From Marinomonas sp. KMM3893 (lineage in GTDB: Bacteria > Pseudomonadota > Gammaproteobacteria > Pseudomonadales > Marinomonadaceae): a stretch of 64,000 nt of DNA. Both the position numbers and the translations under genes were made by a program. The notes beneath the pieces are model-generated. The model saw only the letters and a list, made by a program, of their open reading frames with translations. It was not told the origin of the DNA and did no database searches. Below, piece after piece: positions 45,801 to 54,572 of the stretch. The stretch is taken from NCBI RefSeq assembly GCF_004352855.1, contig NZ_SJSC01000001.1, positions 372,001 through 436,000 of the forward strand, written 5' to 3'. Positions within the stretch are counted from its first letter, which is position 1. Each line of letters begins with the position of its first letter.

Positions 45801-46054
45801 GATTACGCGCAGTACTATTAACGTCATTTACCACCTTCGCAGGGCTTATGCCGATTCTCGGAGAAACCTCAAGACAGGCTCAGATGCTGATTCCTGCGGC
45901 CGTCTCTTTAGGCTATGGCATCATGTTCGCCACCATAATCACATTGGTTCTTATTCCTGTCCTCTTAATGATTAAAGAGGACATCCAGCGCCTTCTAGCG
46001 CGACTAAAACGGCGAAAGCCTGCGCTTCAAGAACCCTTTGATGGCGTCTTATAA
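42830..46054 (+). CDS. RND efflux transporter permease (AcrB-like, HAE family)
   Basis: 1074 residues, twelve membrane segments and two large periplasmic loops. The proton-relay pair D408-D409 in GIVVDDAVVVGEN matches AcrB D407/D408. The C-terminal half carries SLNGILALSGVVVNDSLLLV. It should pump drugs, detergents or metabolites out with the adaptor and channel of the same operon. No regulator adjoins it except the MocR gene upstream, which is 95 bases away from the operon. The second periplasmic loop contains a short repeated insert at 44694-44735. Confidence 0.93.
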   Translation: MTPLDQPKGIIAWFACNPVAANLLMLLIITLGVMNMGALNKEAFPSLPPNSIAISVSNESGSAKENEEGIAIPIEEKLQDVIGIQDITTTSTANSTSVSIEMQDGYNIDTLEDDIKNALDQITSFPDEADPPVVTKSTREEHAIWLQLHGTTDRRTLQKLAYDLKTDLLAKDNISSANISGWIDPTMIVEVDKNTLQGYGLTLSEVATAINQESSPARVATLRDRNIYLHISASEQAYFKQEFSNIQIKTTANGGRIRLSDIATIRDAFDEDDFVLSRFNRQNSIAIQVITTGQDDISNSVSAAKDVIDEWYADGRLPPNVQLSTWYDRSQSINQRLDLMIENAITGILLVFILLAVFLNVTVAFWVAMGLPFIFFGTLYFMGTQTIDLTLNMFTTFGFIMALGIVVDDAVVVGENVYSLRSKDGDTLNNTIKGTLQVAVPTLFGVFTTVAAFWALANIDGRLGQLYSQFAIVVAICLVLSVIESKIILPAHLAHINTRKSINKNVLSRSWGMIQQGADASLQWFSDKVYRPLIDLALRYRYAVLVLFVAVFMLVMSMPFTGALRISFFPKIPGDTVRGELAMYNDVSYGQTSKVLSFLEKTAYQADEQLRHKMARDTHQENTSANQKDTSADQKSTASFINNIQVTATNDQSGRLRIELDTVRPYSAAQFVQQWERLAGTPEGVKSLRLSSSRALLDDLKIELRGNDNSVLSAAMHNMLAQLDTLPAVSGIEQNDEPTESRLALSLNEQGRLLGLTTAGLATQINNNFDSITVQKYQRDNTEIEVHLGYPKAQQESPAAVLNTKIVLSDGTYVPLSSVATLTQEEAQTRIIRINAKRSLFLTAEVDKDTMSASEVVSYLQQAVVPQMKRKYPGVDVYFSGEAEQRAETQSSMSNMFLIALLIIYALLAIPLKSYSQPLIIMMAIPFGIIGALLGHWINDLPLGIFSLNGILALSGVVVNDSLLLVSRFNALRKEETSHVQKAINLACRSRLRAVLLTSFTTFAGLMPILGETSRQAQMLIPAAVSLGYGIMFATIITLVLIPVLLMIKEDIQRLLARLKRRKPALQEPFDGVL
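44694..44735 (+). repeat. In-frame 21-bp tandem repeat in the RND gene
   Basis: Two adjacent 21-base units starting ACACCAG, differing at three positions, and encoding the seven-residue unit (N/D)TSA(N/D)QK twice. It lies in a hydrophilic part of the second periplasmic loop, so it looks like a recent small expansion. Confidence 0.75.
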
Positions 46055-46114
46055 AGGCGCTCTTCCCCAACCACAAAAAACAGAATAAAACCGCCTTAGC
46101 TCGCTAGCCAGTTA

Positions 46115-46147
46115 GATGCCCTAGAGGTTTATAAGCCTTAGGGCATC
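46115..46147 (+). terminator. Hairpin after the RND operon
   Basis: GATGCCCTA (46115-46123) pairs with TAGGGCATC (46139-46147), inner bases AGG/CCT partly extend it. No clear T run, so termination is only probable. Confidence 0.45.
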
Positions 46148-46216
46148 ACCAATCGAGACAAATTTGTCGTGATTTTTGACCATAGACACCATAGAATACG
46201 CCCATCAAAAAGTTAA

Positions 46217-46231
46217 CAATAACTATTATCA
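46217..46231. promoter_or_regulatory. Possible Fur box upstream of the iron ABC operon
   Basis: On the minus strand TGATAAT A GTTATTG resembles the 7-1-7 Fur inverted repeat TGATAAT-n-ATTATCA (perfect left half, about four of seven on the right). It lies 62 bases before the ATPase start. Confidence 0.4.
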
Positions 46232-46292
46232 CTTCAATTATTAAACTGTATTGCCAAGCAAGATTAAAACCGCTTTATTAGGACATCCATCA

Positions 46293-47123
46293 ATGACCGT
46301 TTCTTCACATGGCCAAGCCGCCCCACTCAGCACTCTCCATCTTGATGCTGGCCATGGCTCCAAGCAGATTTTAAAAGACATCAACCTTACTATTCCTGAT
46401 GGCAAAATGACGGTCTTACTGGGTCCAAATGGATCAGGAAAATCGACCTTACTGTCCACTTTGGCGCGCTTAATCTCGCCAATGAAAGGACAGGTTCTGC
46501 TACAAGGCAACAACATTGCACAACTCCCCACGCGGGAGGTGGCACGCCAATTAGGCCTGCTTCCGCAGCACACCATAGTGCCAGAAGATTTAACCGTCAA
46601 AGACCTTGTCTCCCGCGGTCGCTTTCCCCATCAAGGCTTCTTAAAACAATGGAGCAAGCAAGACGAAGCCGCCGTAGATCATGCGCTGGCTGTCACCGGC
46701 ACTCAAGAATTGGCAGAACGACCCGTTGATAGCCTGTCTGGTGGGCAACGCCAACGCGTCTGGATTGCCATGGTGTTAGCCCAAGAAACCAACCTCATAT
46801 TGCTCGATGAGCCAACGACATTTTTAGACATGCGCCATCAAGTCGAGCTACTGGAAATGCTGGTTGATCTGGTTCAACAACATGGCCGAACCATTGTTTG
46901 TGTATTGCATGATCTCAACCTTTCACTGCAATACGCCGACCATTTAATCTTCTTAAAAGAAGGGGAAATTCGCCATACGCTAAGTCACCCATCACACTGT
47001 AATAGCAAGATGGTAGAAGAGGTTTTTGAGACCCAAGTTCTGGCCGTCACCCACCCTGAAACAGGCTTGCCCATTTTTCTGCCTAAGTCACAGCAAACCC
47101 CTAAAGCATCGGCAGTGGCATGA
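46293..47123 (+). CDS. Iron-siderophore/haem ABC transporter ATPase (FepC type)
   Basis: 276 residues. Walker A LGPNGSGKST, signature LSGGQRQRVWIAM, Walker B LILLDEPTTFLD and the switch His in CVLHDLN. The phrase PEDLTVKDLVSRGRFPHQ between Walker A and the signature is typical of FepC/FhuC-type ATPases. ATG 46293 has AGGA upstream; an in-frame TTG at 46251 would add unlikely residues. It heads a four-gene operon with two FecCD permeases and a binding protein, each overlapping the next by four bases. Confidence 0.92.
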   Translation: MTVSSHGQAAPLSTLHLDAGHGSKQILKDINLTIPDGKMTVLLGPNGSGKSTLLSTLARLISPMKGQVLLQGNNIAQLPTREVARQLGLLPQHTIVPEDLTVKDLVSRGRFPHQGFLKQWSKQDEAAVDHALAVTGTQELAERPVDSLSGGQRQRVWIAMVLAQETNLILLDEPTTFLDMRHQVELLEMLVDLVQQHGRTIVCVLHDLNLSLQYADHLIFLKEGEIRHTLSHPSHCNSKMVEEVFETQVLAVTHPETGLPIFLPKSQQTPKASAVA

Positions 47124-48148
47124 GCAGGAGCTTACTTTCACGCGCTAGCAACACTCAACCATGGTCCAATAGATCACGCCTTGGGTTCATGTTGGTTCTC
47201 GTTATTGCGTTAAGCGGACTTCATTTGTTGCACGGCGCGCGCGCTATTTCGTTGACGACCTTAACCCAGGCCTTGTTTTACTATAACCCTCATGATTTTG
47301 ATCATAGGGTGTTGATATCATTACGATTACCCAGAGTATTGGCAATGTTACTCGCAGGCAGCTGCTTGGCTATTGCGGGGTATTTATTGCAAGTGACGCT
47401 GCGCAACCGTCTGAGTGACCCACAACTGCTTGGGTTAAATTCTGGCGCCAGTCTTGCCGTCGTATTGGTTACCGCTTTTCCTATCGCCCCTATGTTTACC
47501 CTAGTTCGACCACTGGTTGCGAGCGTTGGTGCTGGCCTACTTTTCAGTTTGGTTTTGCTGATTTCTTCAGCCGGGAGAAAAGGTTTGCAGCCGCTTAAAT
47601 TGATTTTTTGCGGCATTGCGTTTTCAGCCTTAGCCGGTGCGATCACCTCTACTGTGTTAATTCTGGATGAAGACACGCTCGATCAACTGCGTTTCTGGCT
47701 TATTGGAGATGGCGCAGGCTCAAACTTACACTCGGTGTTAATCAGTTTGCCTTTTGCTGGGGCTGGACTCGCCCTGAGTCTGCTCATTATGCCGCAGTTA
47801 AGCGCCATGTCGTTAGGCGACGCCATGGCAAAAGGCTTGGGAGCATCGATCCAAAAAGTCCGCTTCTTCTCTCTTTGTGCGGCCGCTTTACTCACCGGCA
47901 GCGCGGTGTCTGTGGTCGGACCCATAGGGTTTATCGGGCTCATTTGTGCCTCACTTTGGCGCGGCATACACTCACGCCCAAGTGTCTTCTCCCTTCTATT
48001 GGTGGCATTCACTGGCGCGGCGTTATTAATGGCGGCCGATATCGCAGCCATTAGCTTATTCGCCCCAAAAGAGTTACCCACAGGGGCATTAACCGGCCTA
48101 GTCGGCGCGCCTGTTTTTCTCTGGATTTTTGTGAGGAGAATGCGATGA
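47120..48148 (+). CDS. Iron ABC transporter permease, FecCD family (first)
   Basis: 342 residues with nine or ten hydrophobic segments. Family motifs: RLPRVLAMLLAGSCLAIAGYLLQV (the RxPR...LxGxxLAxxG block, about 73-96) and GFIGLICASLWR near the C terminus with PIGFIGL. It forms half of the membrane channel of a siderophore, haem or B12 importer. It overlaps the ATPase gene stop and the second permease start by four bases each. Confidence 0.9.
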   Translation: MSRSLLSRASNTQPWSNRSRLGFMLVLVIALSGLHLLHGARAISLTTLTQALFYYNPHDFDHRVLISLRLPRVLAMLLAGSCLAIAGYLLQVTLRNRLSDPQLLGLNSGASLAVVLVTAFPIAPMFTLVRPLVASVGAGLLFSLVLLISSAGRKGLQPLKLIFCGIAFSALAGAITSTVLILDEDTLDQLRFWLIGDGAGSNLHSVLISLPFAGAGLALSLLIMPQLSAMSLGDAMAKGLGASIQKVRFFSLCAAALLTGSAVSVVGPIGFIGLICASLWRGIHSRPSVFSLLLVAFTGAALLMAADIAAISLFAPKELPTGALTGLVGAPVFLWIFVRRMR

Positions 48149-49197
48149 TAGCCAGCTCACTGCTGTCCCTAAGATCGGGGCACTATTCGATCCGTATTCA
48201 TCTCGCGTCTTTGTTGACGATTGGGCTGTTACTCACAGCCTTAATGGGCGTCATATTCTTCGCCCTAACCACTGGAAGCGAGGCCATTCCATTGCACTCT
48301 GTGTTGGCTTACTTGCACCTAGAAACGCCAAACACATCAACAACAAACCTCTCTCATTTATTGATTCTAGACGCATTTCGCGCCCCTAGAATCGCTCTAG
48401 CTGTATGCTGCGGGGCAATGTTGGCTTGCTCGGGTGCCGTGATGCAATCTCTCACACGAAATGGATTGGCTGACCCTTCTATTTTAGGGGTTCGAGAAGG
48501 CGCAGCTCTGTGTGTTGTTGCGCTAATATTGACCGCTCCTGGACTCTCATTGGCGTGGCGTCCTCTGGTGGGCATGATTGGCGGATTGGCCAGCGGCGTC
48601 TTTGTGCTATTGCTTGCTCGAGGCAGTTCAAGCATTCGATTTGTCATGATCGGCATTAGCTTATCTTGGTTTTTGTCGGCCGCCATGATGGTGTTGTTAG
48701 CCGCCACCGATACTAAAGACCTACAAACCGTGTTGATCTGGATCGCGGGAAGCCTACAAGGCGCCACTTGGCAAAGCGTTCAGCTCGTGGCCATCTTGTT
48801 TGCTATCTGTCTCATTGCCCTCTTGTTCAACGCGCCCTCCGCCGACATTGAAGCACTTGGAGACGCACTATCCACCAGCTTGGGAGTACGCCGGAAATGG
48901 GTCAATATCATTCGCTTTAGCGTCGCTATTTTTCTTGTTGCTGGCAGTGTGTCTGTGGCTGGCAGCATTGGCTTTGTCGGTTTGATTGCCCCGCATTTGG
49001 CGCGTTTTTTACCGAATTACTCAAGCCGTTATCATTTAATTTCCACCAGCTTAATCGGTGCTATTTTGGTATTGGCTGCTGACACGCTAGGCCGTGCCGC
49101 CTTTGCACCAGTCGAATTGCCGACCGGTGTTGTCATTGCCGTGATAGGCGCGCCCACGCTGATTATTCTTCTTTGGACTCGTAGGAACCAGCTTTGA
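48145..49197 (+). CDS. Iron ABC transporter permease, FecCD family (second)
   Basis: 350 residues with about nine hydrophobic segments and the same block as the first permease: FRAPRIALAVCCGAMLACSG and GSIGFVGLIAPHLARFL. LADPSILGVREGA is the usual substrate-path loop. The pair would form a heterodimeric channel. The stop TGA overlaps the TTG start of the binding-protein gene. Confidence 0.9.
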   Translation: MIASSLLSLRSGHYSIRIHLASLLTIGLLLTALMGVIFFALTTGSEAIPLHSVLAYLHLETPNTSTTNLSHLLILDAFRAPRIALAVCCGAMLACSGAVMQSLTRNGLADPSILGVREGAALCVVALILTAPGLSLAWRPLVGMIGGLASGVFVLLLARGSSSIRFVMIGISLSWFLSAAMMVLLAATDTKDLQTVLIWIAGSLQGATWQSVQLVAILFAICLIALLFNAPSADIEALGDALSTSLGVRRKWVNIIRFSVAIFLVAGSVSVAGSIGFVGLIAPHLARFLPNYSSRYHLISTSLIGAILVLAADTLGRAAFAPVELPTGVVIAVIGAPTLIILLWTRRNQL

Positions 49198-50153
49198 ACC
49201 GACTACTGCTTATTTTGTTCATCACCCTTAGCAGCCCCTTTTCGGCAGCCAAGGGCCTCTCCGCCACAACCGTCTCCTTCACCGATGATCTAGGCCGCCA
49301 AGTGACCATTCCCAGTCACCCTGTGCGCATTGTCTCTGTGTATGACATCGACATTACCATCCCTTTGATTGAGCTCGGCGTCATGCCCATTGGTAGCCAT
49401 GGTCGAATTTCCAAAAATGGCACACCTTATATTCGTTCTAGCGCATTATTAACTGGGGTGGATTTTGACAACAGCGACATTACTTTTATTGGGGCGACTA
49501 ACGTCGATTTAGAAACCATCGTAGGTCTAAAGCCTGACCTGATCATCACCGCTAATTCGCGGCCGACGCCGGTGGATTTACTGGCAAATATTGCCCCGAC
49601 CATCTCACTCGACAGTGGGTTAGGCGCTGCCCATGTCTACCAACAGCTTGCCACAATCACCCACACAGAAAAGCGCTTAGCGATTCTTGAACGACGCTAT
49701 AAAGAGCAAATTAAAAGCCTCAAAGCGACCATAGACACACACAAGATCACCGTCTCTGTGATGCAACCATTACGAGGTAAAATTAGCGTTTACCACAGTT
49801 ACCGCTCCCTCGGTCGTGTCTTGCGAGATGCAGGATTTCAGTTCCCTAGTATTATCAACCAAATCCCTAAAGGGGAACGCGTCGACTTTAGCGCAGAGCG
49901 TTTACCTGAATTAGACGCAGACATTATCTTTGATCCTTATTTTTCTGCACAAAAACCAGAAGTAGAAATAGCCAAGATGAACGCCATCTTACCAGGCTTT
50001 TGCCAATTTTTAAGCGCCTGCAAAAAAGGTCACTATGTGCTGGTTTCCCGGGATGCGGCGATATCCAATTCTTACGCAGGGCTCGAAGCCATGGCCATGG
50101 CAGTACAAGCACACCTCACACCTAAACCACACTTAGATGAGCCCATTAAATAA
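49194..50153 (+). CDS. Iron ABC transporter periplasmic binding protein (FepB/FhuD type)
   Basis: 319 residues. Signal peptide MNRLLLILFITLSSPFSAAKG, then a type III periplasmic binding fold: FTDDLGRQVTIPSHPVRIVS, followed by VDLETIVGLKPDLIITAN. The start is TTG 49194, with AGGA seven bases upstream, overlapping the permease stop (TTGA). The ligand is a ferric siderophore or related chelate, not determined. No TonB receptor gene is in the window. Confidence 0.87.
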   Translation: MNRLLLILFITLSSPFSAAKGLSATTVSFTDDLGRQVTIPSHPVRIVSVYDIDITIPLIELGVMPIGSHGRISKNGTPYIRSSALLTGVDFDNSDITFIGATNVDLETIVGLKPDLIITANSRPTPVDLLANIAPTISLDSGLGAAHVYQQLATITHTEKRLAILERRYKEQIKSLKATIDTHKITVSVMQPLRGKISVYHSYRSLGRVLRDAGFQFPSIINQIPKGERVDFSAERLPELDADIIFDPYFSAQKPEVEIAKMNAILPGFCQFLSACKKGHYVLVSRDAAISNSYAGLEAMAMAVQAHLTPKPHLDEPIK

Positions 50154-50231
50154 GCGAAAATGTCATCATTAAGGCCGTTAGGATTAAAAAGTGATGAGTC
50201 TTTAATCAAATCTTGTTAACATCCTTAGCAT

Positions 50232-50318
50232 CATAGTCGGGGGGCATTTTTTTGCTGAGATCGTATAACACGAGACCCGTTGAACCTGATTCAGTTAACA
50301 CTGGCGTAGGGAACTATT
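50232..50318 (+). ncRNA. TPP riboswitch (THI element)
   Basis: All conserved blocks are in order: ATAGTCGGGGGGC, TTTGCTGAGAT, ACCCGTTGAACCTGAT, AGTTAACACTGGCGTAGGGA, closing with ACTAT, which pairs with the opening ATAGT (P1). It precedes the thiamine operon by about 120 bases. Confidence 0.95.
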
Positions 50319-50359
50319 GTGATAACAGTGCTAGTCACTGTGTCCCATATAGCAATTTG

Positions 50360-50392
50360 GGCTTCTCGATAAAGCGTTCAAAGAAGCCTTTC
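50360..50392 (+). terminator. Possible expression platform of the TPP riboswitch
   Basis: GGCTTCT (50360-50366) and AGAAGCC (50382-50388) form a stem followed by TTTCT, between the aptamer and thiD. This would be the terminator formed when TPP is bound; the stem is short and the T run weak. A second hairpin ACAGTG/CACTGT precedes it. Confidence 0.45.
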
Positions 50393-50440
50393 TAATCAAA
50401 TTTGCTTATGTAGTTCCTTGCACCACCGTTAGGAGCTCAT

Positions 50441-51316
50441 ATGTCTAGTCCATCATTTACTTCGTCTCACATTCGATCTCAGCAACCGCAAGATCTTGCT
50501 ACGCCGATTGTATTAACCATCGCAGGCTCAGACAGTGGCGGTGGCGCTGGCATCCAAGCAGATATAAAAGCCATCTCGGCCACCGGCAGCTTCGCTTGCT
50601 CAGCCATTACCGCGATCACCGCGCAAAATACCCTTGGTGTTTCTGCTATTTTTCCGATTCCATTAGACCATGTTGAAAACCAACTAGACGCGGTGTTTAG
50701 CGACATCAATATCACCGCGGTCAAAATAGGCATGTTAGCGGACAGCGACATCATCAAAACCGTGGCCAATAAACTGCTGCAGTATCAACCTAAGTTCATC
50801 GTGCTAGACCCTGTCATGATCGCTACCAGTGGCGATTTATTACTGCAAGAAAACGCCATCAATACCCTTAAGCAAAGGCTCTTTCCTCTCGTCGACATCA
50901 TTACGCCAAACCTGCCTGAAGCGGCGGCGTTAACCGGTTTGCCACTGCCTAACAACGAGGATGACATGCTCGCCATGGTGGCGGCTCTCAGGGCTCTCGG
51001 TGCTAAAGCGGTATTGTTAAAAGGCGGACACTTAGACCAGCAGACAGACAGCCTTGATCTGCTCATCACGGCAACCACAGTAGACAGACTCTCAGCGCCG
51101 CGCATTGACACAAAAAACACCCACGGCACAGGTTGCACCCTCTCTTCTGCCATTGCTTCTTACCTTGCCCAAGGAAACACCTTACACGCTTCCGTTCACC
51201 AAGCTAAAAACTACATTAGCCAAGCAATTGCCCACGCAGACCAGCTAAAAATTGGCCAGGGTCATGGCCCAGTGAATCACTTTTTCGCGCTGAACCAGAG
51301 TGACATAAAGCAATGA
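50441..51316 (+). CDS. thiD: Hydroxymethylpyrimidine/phosphomethylpyrimidine kinase
   Basis: 291 residues. Ribokinase-like fold with the ThiD opening [20 protein letters not shown] (26-45) and the anion hole/ATP site [15 protein letters not shown]. It phosphorylates HMP to HMP-P and HMP-PP for thiamine. About 20 extra residues at the N terminus are non-conserved. TAGGAG sits six bases before the ATG. First gene of the TPP-controlled operon; its stop overlaps the next start in ATGA. Confidence 0.95.
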   Translation: MSSPSFTSSHIRSQQPQDLATPIVLTIAGSDSGGGAGIQADIKAISATGSFACSAITAITAQNTLGVSAIFPIPLDHVENQLDAVFSDINITAVKIGMLADSDIIKTVANKLLQYQPKFIVLDPVMIATSGDLLLQENAINTLKQRLFPLVDIITPNLPEAAALTGLPLPNNEDDMLAMVAALRALGAKAVLLKGGHLDQQTDSLDLLITATTVDRLSAPRIDTKNTHGTGCTLSSAIASYLAQGNTLHASVHQAKNYISQAIAHADQLKIGQGHGPVNHFFALNQSDIKQ

Positions 51317-52068
51317 GTAACGCACCGCTGGGGTTATCCATCCAGCAAGCCAGCCTGCATTACCATGGCGCAGACAAGGCCACATTGGATAAGCTATCGA
51401 TGGAGATTCCCCCTGGAGAATGGACCTGCTTGCTGGGTCGCAGTGGCAGTGGCAAAACCTCACTGTTGCGTTATTTAGCGGGTTTACTGGACGATAAAGT
51501 AGACTGGCACGGCGAGGTAAAATGCAGCGACGGCCTCCCCTTTCAGCATAGAATTGCTTATATGGCGCAACAAGATTTGCTGCTCCCGTGGCTATCAGTC
51601 GAAGACAATGTGTGCCTAAGTTATCGCTTTAACAAGCAAGGAGTAAGCGATGAGGTTCGCAACAAAGCCTTATCTTTATTAGAAAGCGTTGGCTTACTTG
51701 ACGTCCGAAAAGCACTGCCTCAAACACTGTCTGGCGGTATGCGTCAGCGTGTCGCGCTTGCTCGAACCCTAATGCAGGACAAACCTTTTGTGTTAATGGA
51801 CGAGCCTTTTTCGGCGTTAGACGCGGTAACACGACATAAATTACAGCGCCTTTCCTATACCCTATTAAAAAACAAAACCGTCGTGCTCATCACCCATGAC
51901 CCACAAGAAGCGGTACGCCTAGCCGGACGTTTATACATTCTCACCAATTCACCCGCGCAAGCAGAGTCATTAGCCTTACCCAAGCTTTTTCCACCAAGAG
52001 AATTAGACCCAGAGTCGGCCCATGTTCAGCAGCAGATTTTTCACAGATTGGAGCAAGACAATGATTAA
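51313..52068 (+). CDS. thiZ: ABC transporter ATPase for thiamine precursor (ThiZ type)
   Basis: 251 residues. Walker A LGRSGSGKTS, Q-loop AYMAQQDLLLPWLSV, signature LSGGMRQRVALAR, Walker B FVLMDEPFSALD and H-loop ITHDPQEA. It belongs to the nitrate/taurine/HMP family of ATPases. Its place between thiD and the ThiX/ThiY genes behind a TPP riboswitch makes it the energising part of a hydroxymethylpyrimidine or formylaminopyrimidine importer. Confidence 0.88.
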   Translation: MSNAPLGLSIQQASLHYHGADKATLDKLSMEIPPGEWTCLLGRSGSGKTSLLRYLAGLLDDKVDWHGEVKCSDGLPFQHRIAYMAQQDLLLPWLSVEDNVCLSYRFNKQGVSDEVRNKALSLLESVGLLDVRKALPQTLSGGMRQRVALARTLMQDKPFVLMDEPFSALDAVTRHKLQRLSYTLLKNKTVVLITHDPQEAVRLAGRLYILTNSPAQAESLALPKLFPPRELDPESAHVQQQIFHRLEQDND

Positions 52069-52879
52069 TTTGACGCCTCTTGCCAGTCCGCCTAAAAACA
52101 GCCGTCGTGCACGCAATGGCACCCCTGCCTTCAATAAGTCGTTTCACACACTGCTGCGCGCCATCATCATAGTATTCGCCATACTGGCCACTTGGCAGGG
52201 GCTTATTGTCGTCTTTGATTTGCCCTCGTTTATCTTGCCCACACCACTGTCAGTATTGGACCGTTTATTCGTGCGCCATGACGTACTGATGCGCCACTCC
52301 TGGGTCACTGCCCAAGAAATTGTTTTAGGTCTATTGCTCGGGCTTAGCATGGGGCTATTTTTTGCTCTGCAAATGCTGCTGTTTAAACCAGTAAAACGCT
52401 GGTTATTGCCAATATTGATTGCCAGCCAAGCCATCCCTGTTTTTGCCATTGCCCCAGTATTAATGCTTTGGCTAGATTACGGCATTGCGTCCAAAGTCGT
52501 GATGGCGGCCATCATTATTTTCTTTCCCGTCACGACCTGTTGTTACGACGGACTCAGCAACACCCCAAAAGGCTTTCTCGACCTAGCTCACACAATGCAA
52601 GCTAGCCGCTGGCAGCAACTGATCCATATTCAACTACCGGCGGCATTACCGGCATTGGCCTCAGGTATTCGTGTCGCTGTCGTGATCGCCCCCATCGGGG
52701 CAGTGGCTGGAGAATGGGTCGGTTCTAGTGCTGGCTTGGGCTATCTCATGTTACAGGCAAATGCTCGAATGATGATCGACGACATGTTTGCCGCCTTATT
52801 TATTTTATCTCTGTTGTCTGTGGTGCTGTATTTTGCAACGGACTTTGCTCTCAAAAAAGCCATCCCTTGGGAGCACTAA
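52061..52879 (+). CDS. thiX: ABC transporter permease for thiamine precursor (ThiX type)
   Basis: 272 residues, six hydrophobic segments. The BPD permease motif region EWVGSSAGLGYLMLQANA lies near 225. The N-terminal 25 residues are basic and cytoplasmic. ATG 52061 has GGAG upstream and overlaps the ThiZ gene by eight bases; a start at 52022 would run further into that gene. It forms the membrane channel of the pyrimidine importer. Confidence 0.87.
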   Translation: MINLTPLASPPKNSRRARNGTPAFNKSFHTLLRAIIIVFAILATWQGLIVVFDLPSFILPTPLSVLDRLFVRHDVLMRHSWVTAQEIVLGLLLGLSMGLFFALQMLLFKPVKRWLLPILIASQAIPVFAIAPVLMLWLDYGIASKVVMAAIIIFFPVTTCCYDGLSNTPKGFLDLAHTMQASRWQQLIHIQLPAALPALASGIRVAVVIAPIGAVAGEWVGSSAGLGYLMLQANARMMIDDMFAALFILSLLSVVLYFATDFALKKAIPWEH

Positions 52880-52947
52880 TGTTATCGATAAGCCACAAGG
52901 CCGAGAAAAACACTTATCTATCCTCACTAATAACAAAAGGAAAACAC

Positions 52948-53895
52948 GTGAAAAAACTGATCGCAAGCACACTATTAACCTTGGCGTCTTCACTGCTGGC
53001 AACACCTGCCCTAGCCGAGACACAAAAAATCACGCTCATGCTGGATTGGTTCGTCAATCCGAACCATGGACCCATTGTTATCGCGCAACAGCATGGTTAC
53101 TTTAAGGAGCAGGGGTTAGCGGTCACCATTCAAGAACCCGCCGACCCGAGCACCCCTTCTAAACTGGTTGCGGCAGGGAAAGTCGACATGGCTGTGTCCT
53201 ACCAACCCAGCTTGATCATGGACATCGCTCAAGGGTTACCATTGGTTCGCTCTGGCACCTTAATCGCCACACCGCTTAACTCTCTGATCACATTGAAGAA
53301 GAGCGGCATCCACTCGCTCGCCCAATTAAAAGGTAAAACCATTGGCATTTCGATCGCTGGCAATGAAGAAGCCACGGTAGGAACCATGCTCAATAGTGTC
53401 GGCTTAACCATTAATGACGTGAAAATAGTGAACGTTGGTTGGGCGCTTTCTTCTTCATTGGCTTCTGGGAAGGTCGACGCTATTTGGGGCGGGTTACGTA
53501 ACTTTGAAAAAAACCAACTGATCACAGAAGGTTATCAGCCTGTTCTCTTCTACCCTGAAGAAAACGGCGTGCCAAATTACGATGAATTGATTTTTGTCAC
53601 AAACGCAAAAGCACACAATAAAAAAGCCATTCGAGCCTTTAATACCGCCATTGAAGAAGCCACCACTTACATAGTGAATCACCCTAAAAAAGCGTGGCAA
53701 GAATTTGTTACTTACGCCCCAGACACCCTGGATAACACACTTAATAAGATGGCTTGGCAAGACACACTTTCTCGCTTTGCATTACGTCCTGCTGCCGTGG
53801 ATTTAACCCGTTACGATCATTACGCTCGCTTTTTATTCGATCATAAAATCATTAGCACTTTACCAGAAGCCAAACACTACCTTCTTACTTTCTAA
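52948..53895 (+). CDS. thiY: Thiamine-precursor ABC binding protein (ThiY, NMT1/THI5-like)
   Basis: 315 residues. Signal peptide MKKLIASTLLTLASSLLATP ending PALA/E, then the NMT1/THI5 domain (ITLMLDWFVNPNHGPIVIAQ, then GYFKEQGL). The start is GTG 52948, with AAGGA six bases upstream; readings from 52867 have no ribosome site. It should bind a formylated aminopyrimidine or HMP in the periplasm. Confidence 0.9.
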   Translation: MKKLIASTLLTLASSLLATPALAETQKITLMLDWFVNPNHGPIVIAQQHGYFKEQGLAVTIQEPADPSTPSKLVAAGKVDMAVSYQPSLIMDIAQGLPLVRSGTLIATPLNSLITLKKSGIHSLAQLKGKTIGISIAGNEEATVGTMLNSVGLTINDVKIVNVGWALSSSLASGKVDAIWGGLRNFEKNQLITEGYQPVLFYPEENGVPNYDELIFVTNAKAHNKKAIRAFNTAIEEATTYIVNHPKKAWQEFVTYAPDTLDNTLNKMAWQDTLSRFALRPAAVDLTRYDHYARFLFDHKIISTLPEAKHYLLTF

Positions 53896-53906
53896 TCAGG
53901 TGATTT

Positions 53907-54572
53907 ATGCAGTATCAAGATTTAATCGACGCCTGCCAAACAGAATGGCAAGCCTACACAAAGCATGACTTTGTTACTCAATTGGCGTCTGGTAACTTGC
54001 CCAAAGACAGCTTTTTACATTATCTAAAACAAGATTTTTTGTTTTTAAAACAATACGCCAGAGCCTATGCTCTGGCGGTGTATAAAGCCAATTCATTAAC
54101 CGATATGCGCCAAGCTTTGCCAACATTAAATGCTCTGCTAAGCAGTGAAATCAGCCACCATGTTAACTTTTGCCAAGACTGGGGATTAACTGAAAACCAA
54201 ATGGAGCAAGAAAGAGAAGATTTCGGCACCCTAGCCTATACTCGATACGTTCTTGATGCTGGCATGAGTGGCAATCTCGTGGACCTTTACGCCGCCCTAG
54301 CGCCATGCTCTATTGGTTACGCCGTGATCGGCGAACAAATCAGCCTAGATGCCAATACCCAGTGGGAAAACAACCCATATAGGAGTTGGATCGAGCTGTA
54401 CGCTGGAGACGACTACCAAGGTCACGCCAAACAAGGCGCGCTGTATTTCAATACATTACTGAAGAATATTGATATAAACAGTGAACGAGGCCAACAGCTG
54501 ATTGAGGTATTTTGTACCGCCACCAGAATGGAAGTGGCTTTTTGGCAGCAAGGTCTAAACGCCTCACGTTAG
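53907..54572 (+). CDS. tenA: Aminopyrimidine aminohydrolase/thiaminase II (TenA)
   Basis: 221 residues, the TenA_C class. Catalytic residues are in place: D43 (KQDFLFLKQY), C134 and Y138 (APCSIGYAV), and E209 (RMEVAFW). It converts aminomethyl-HMP from degraded thiamine to HMP, feeding ThiD. This fits the importer encoded just upstream. Its last 12 codons and stop are repeated 124 bases downstream by a tandem duplication, but this copy is complete. Confidence 0.94.
   Translation: MQYQDLIDACQTEWQAYTKHDFVTQLASGNLPKDSFLHYLKQDFLFLKQYARAYALAVYKANSLTDMRQALPTLNALLSSEISHHVNFCQDWGLTENQMEQEREDFGTLAYTRYVLDAGMSGNLVDLYAALAPCSIGYAVIGEQISLDANTQWENNPYRSWIELYAGDDYQGHAKQGALYFNTLLKNIDINSERGQQLIEVFCTATRMEVAFWQQGLNASR

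Noticed and set aside
42844-45834. Several long minus-strand frames inside the RND gene
   Set aside because: They are antisense shadows of a clearly coding gene with strong family motifs.
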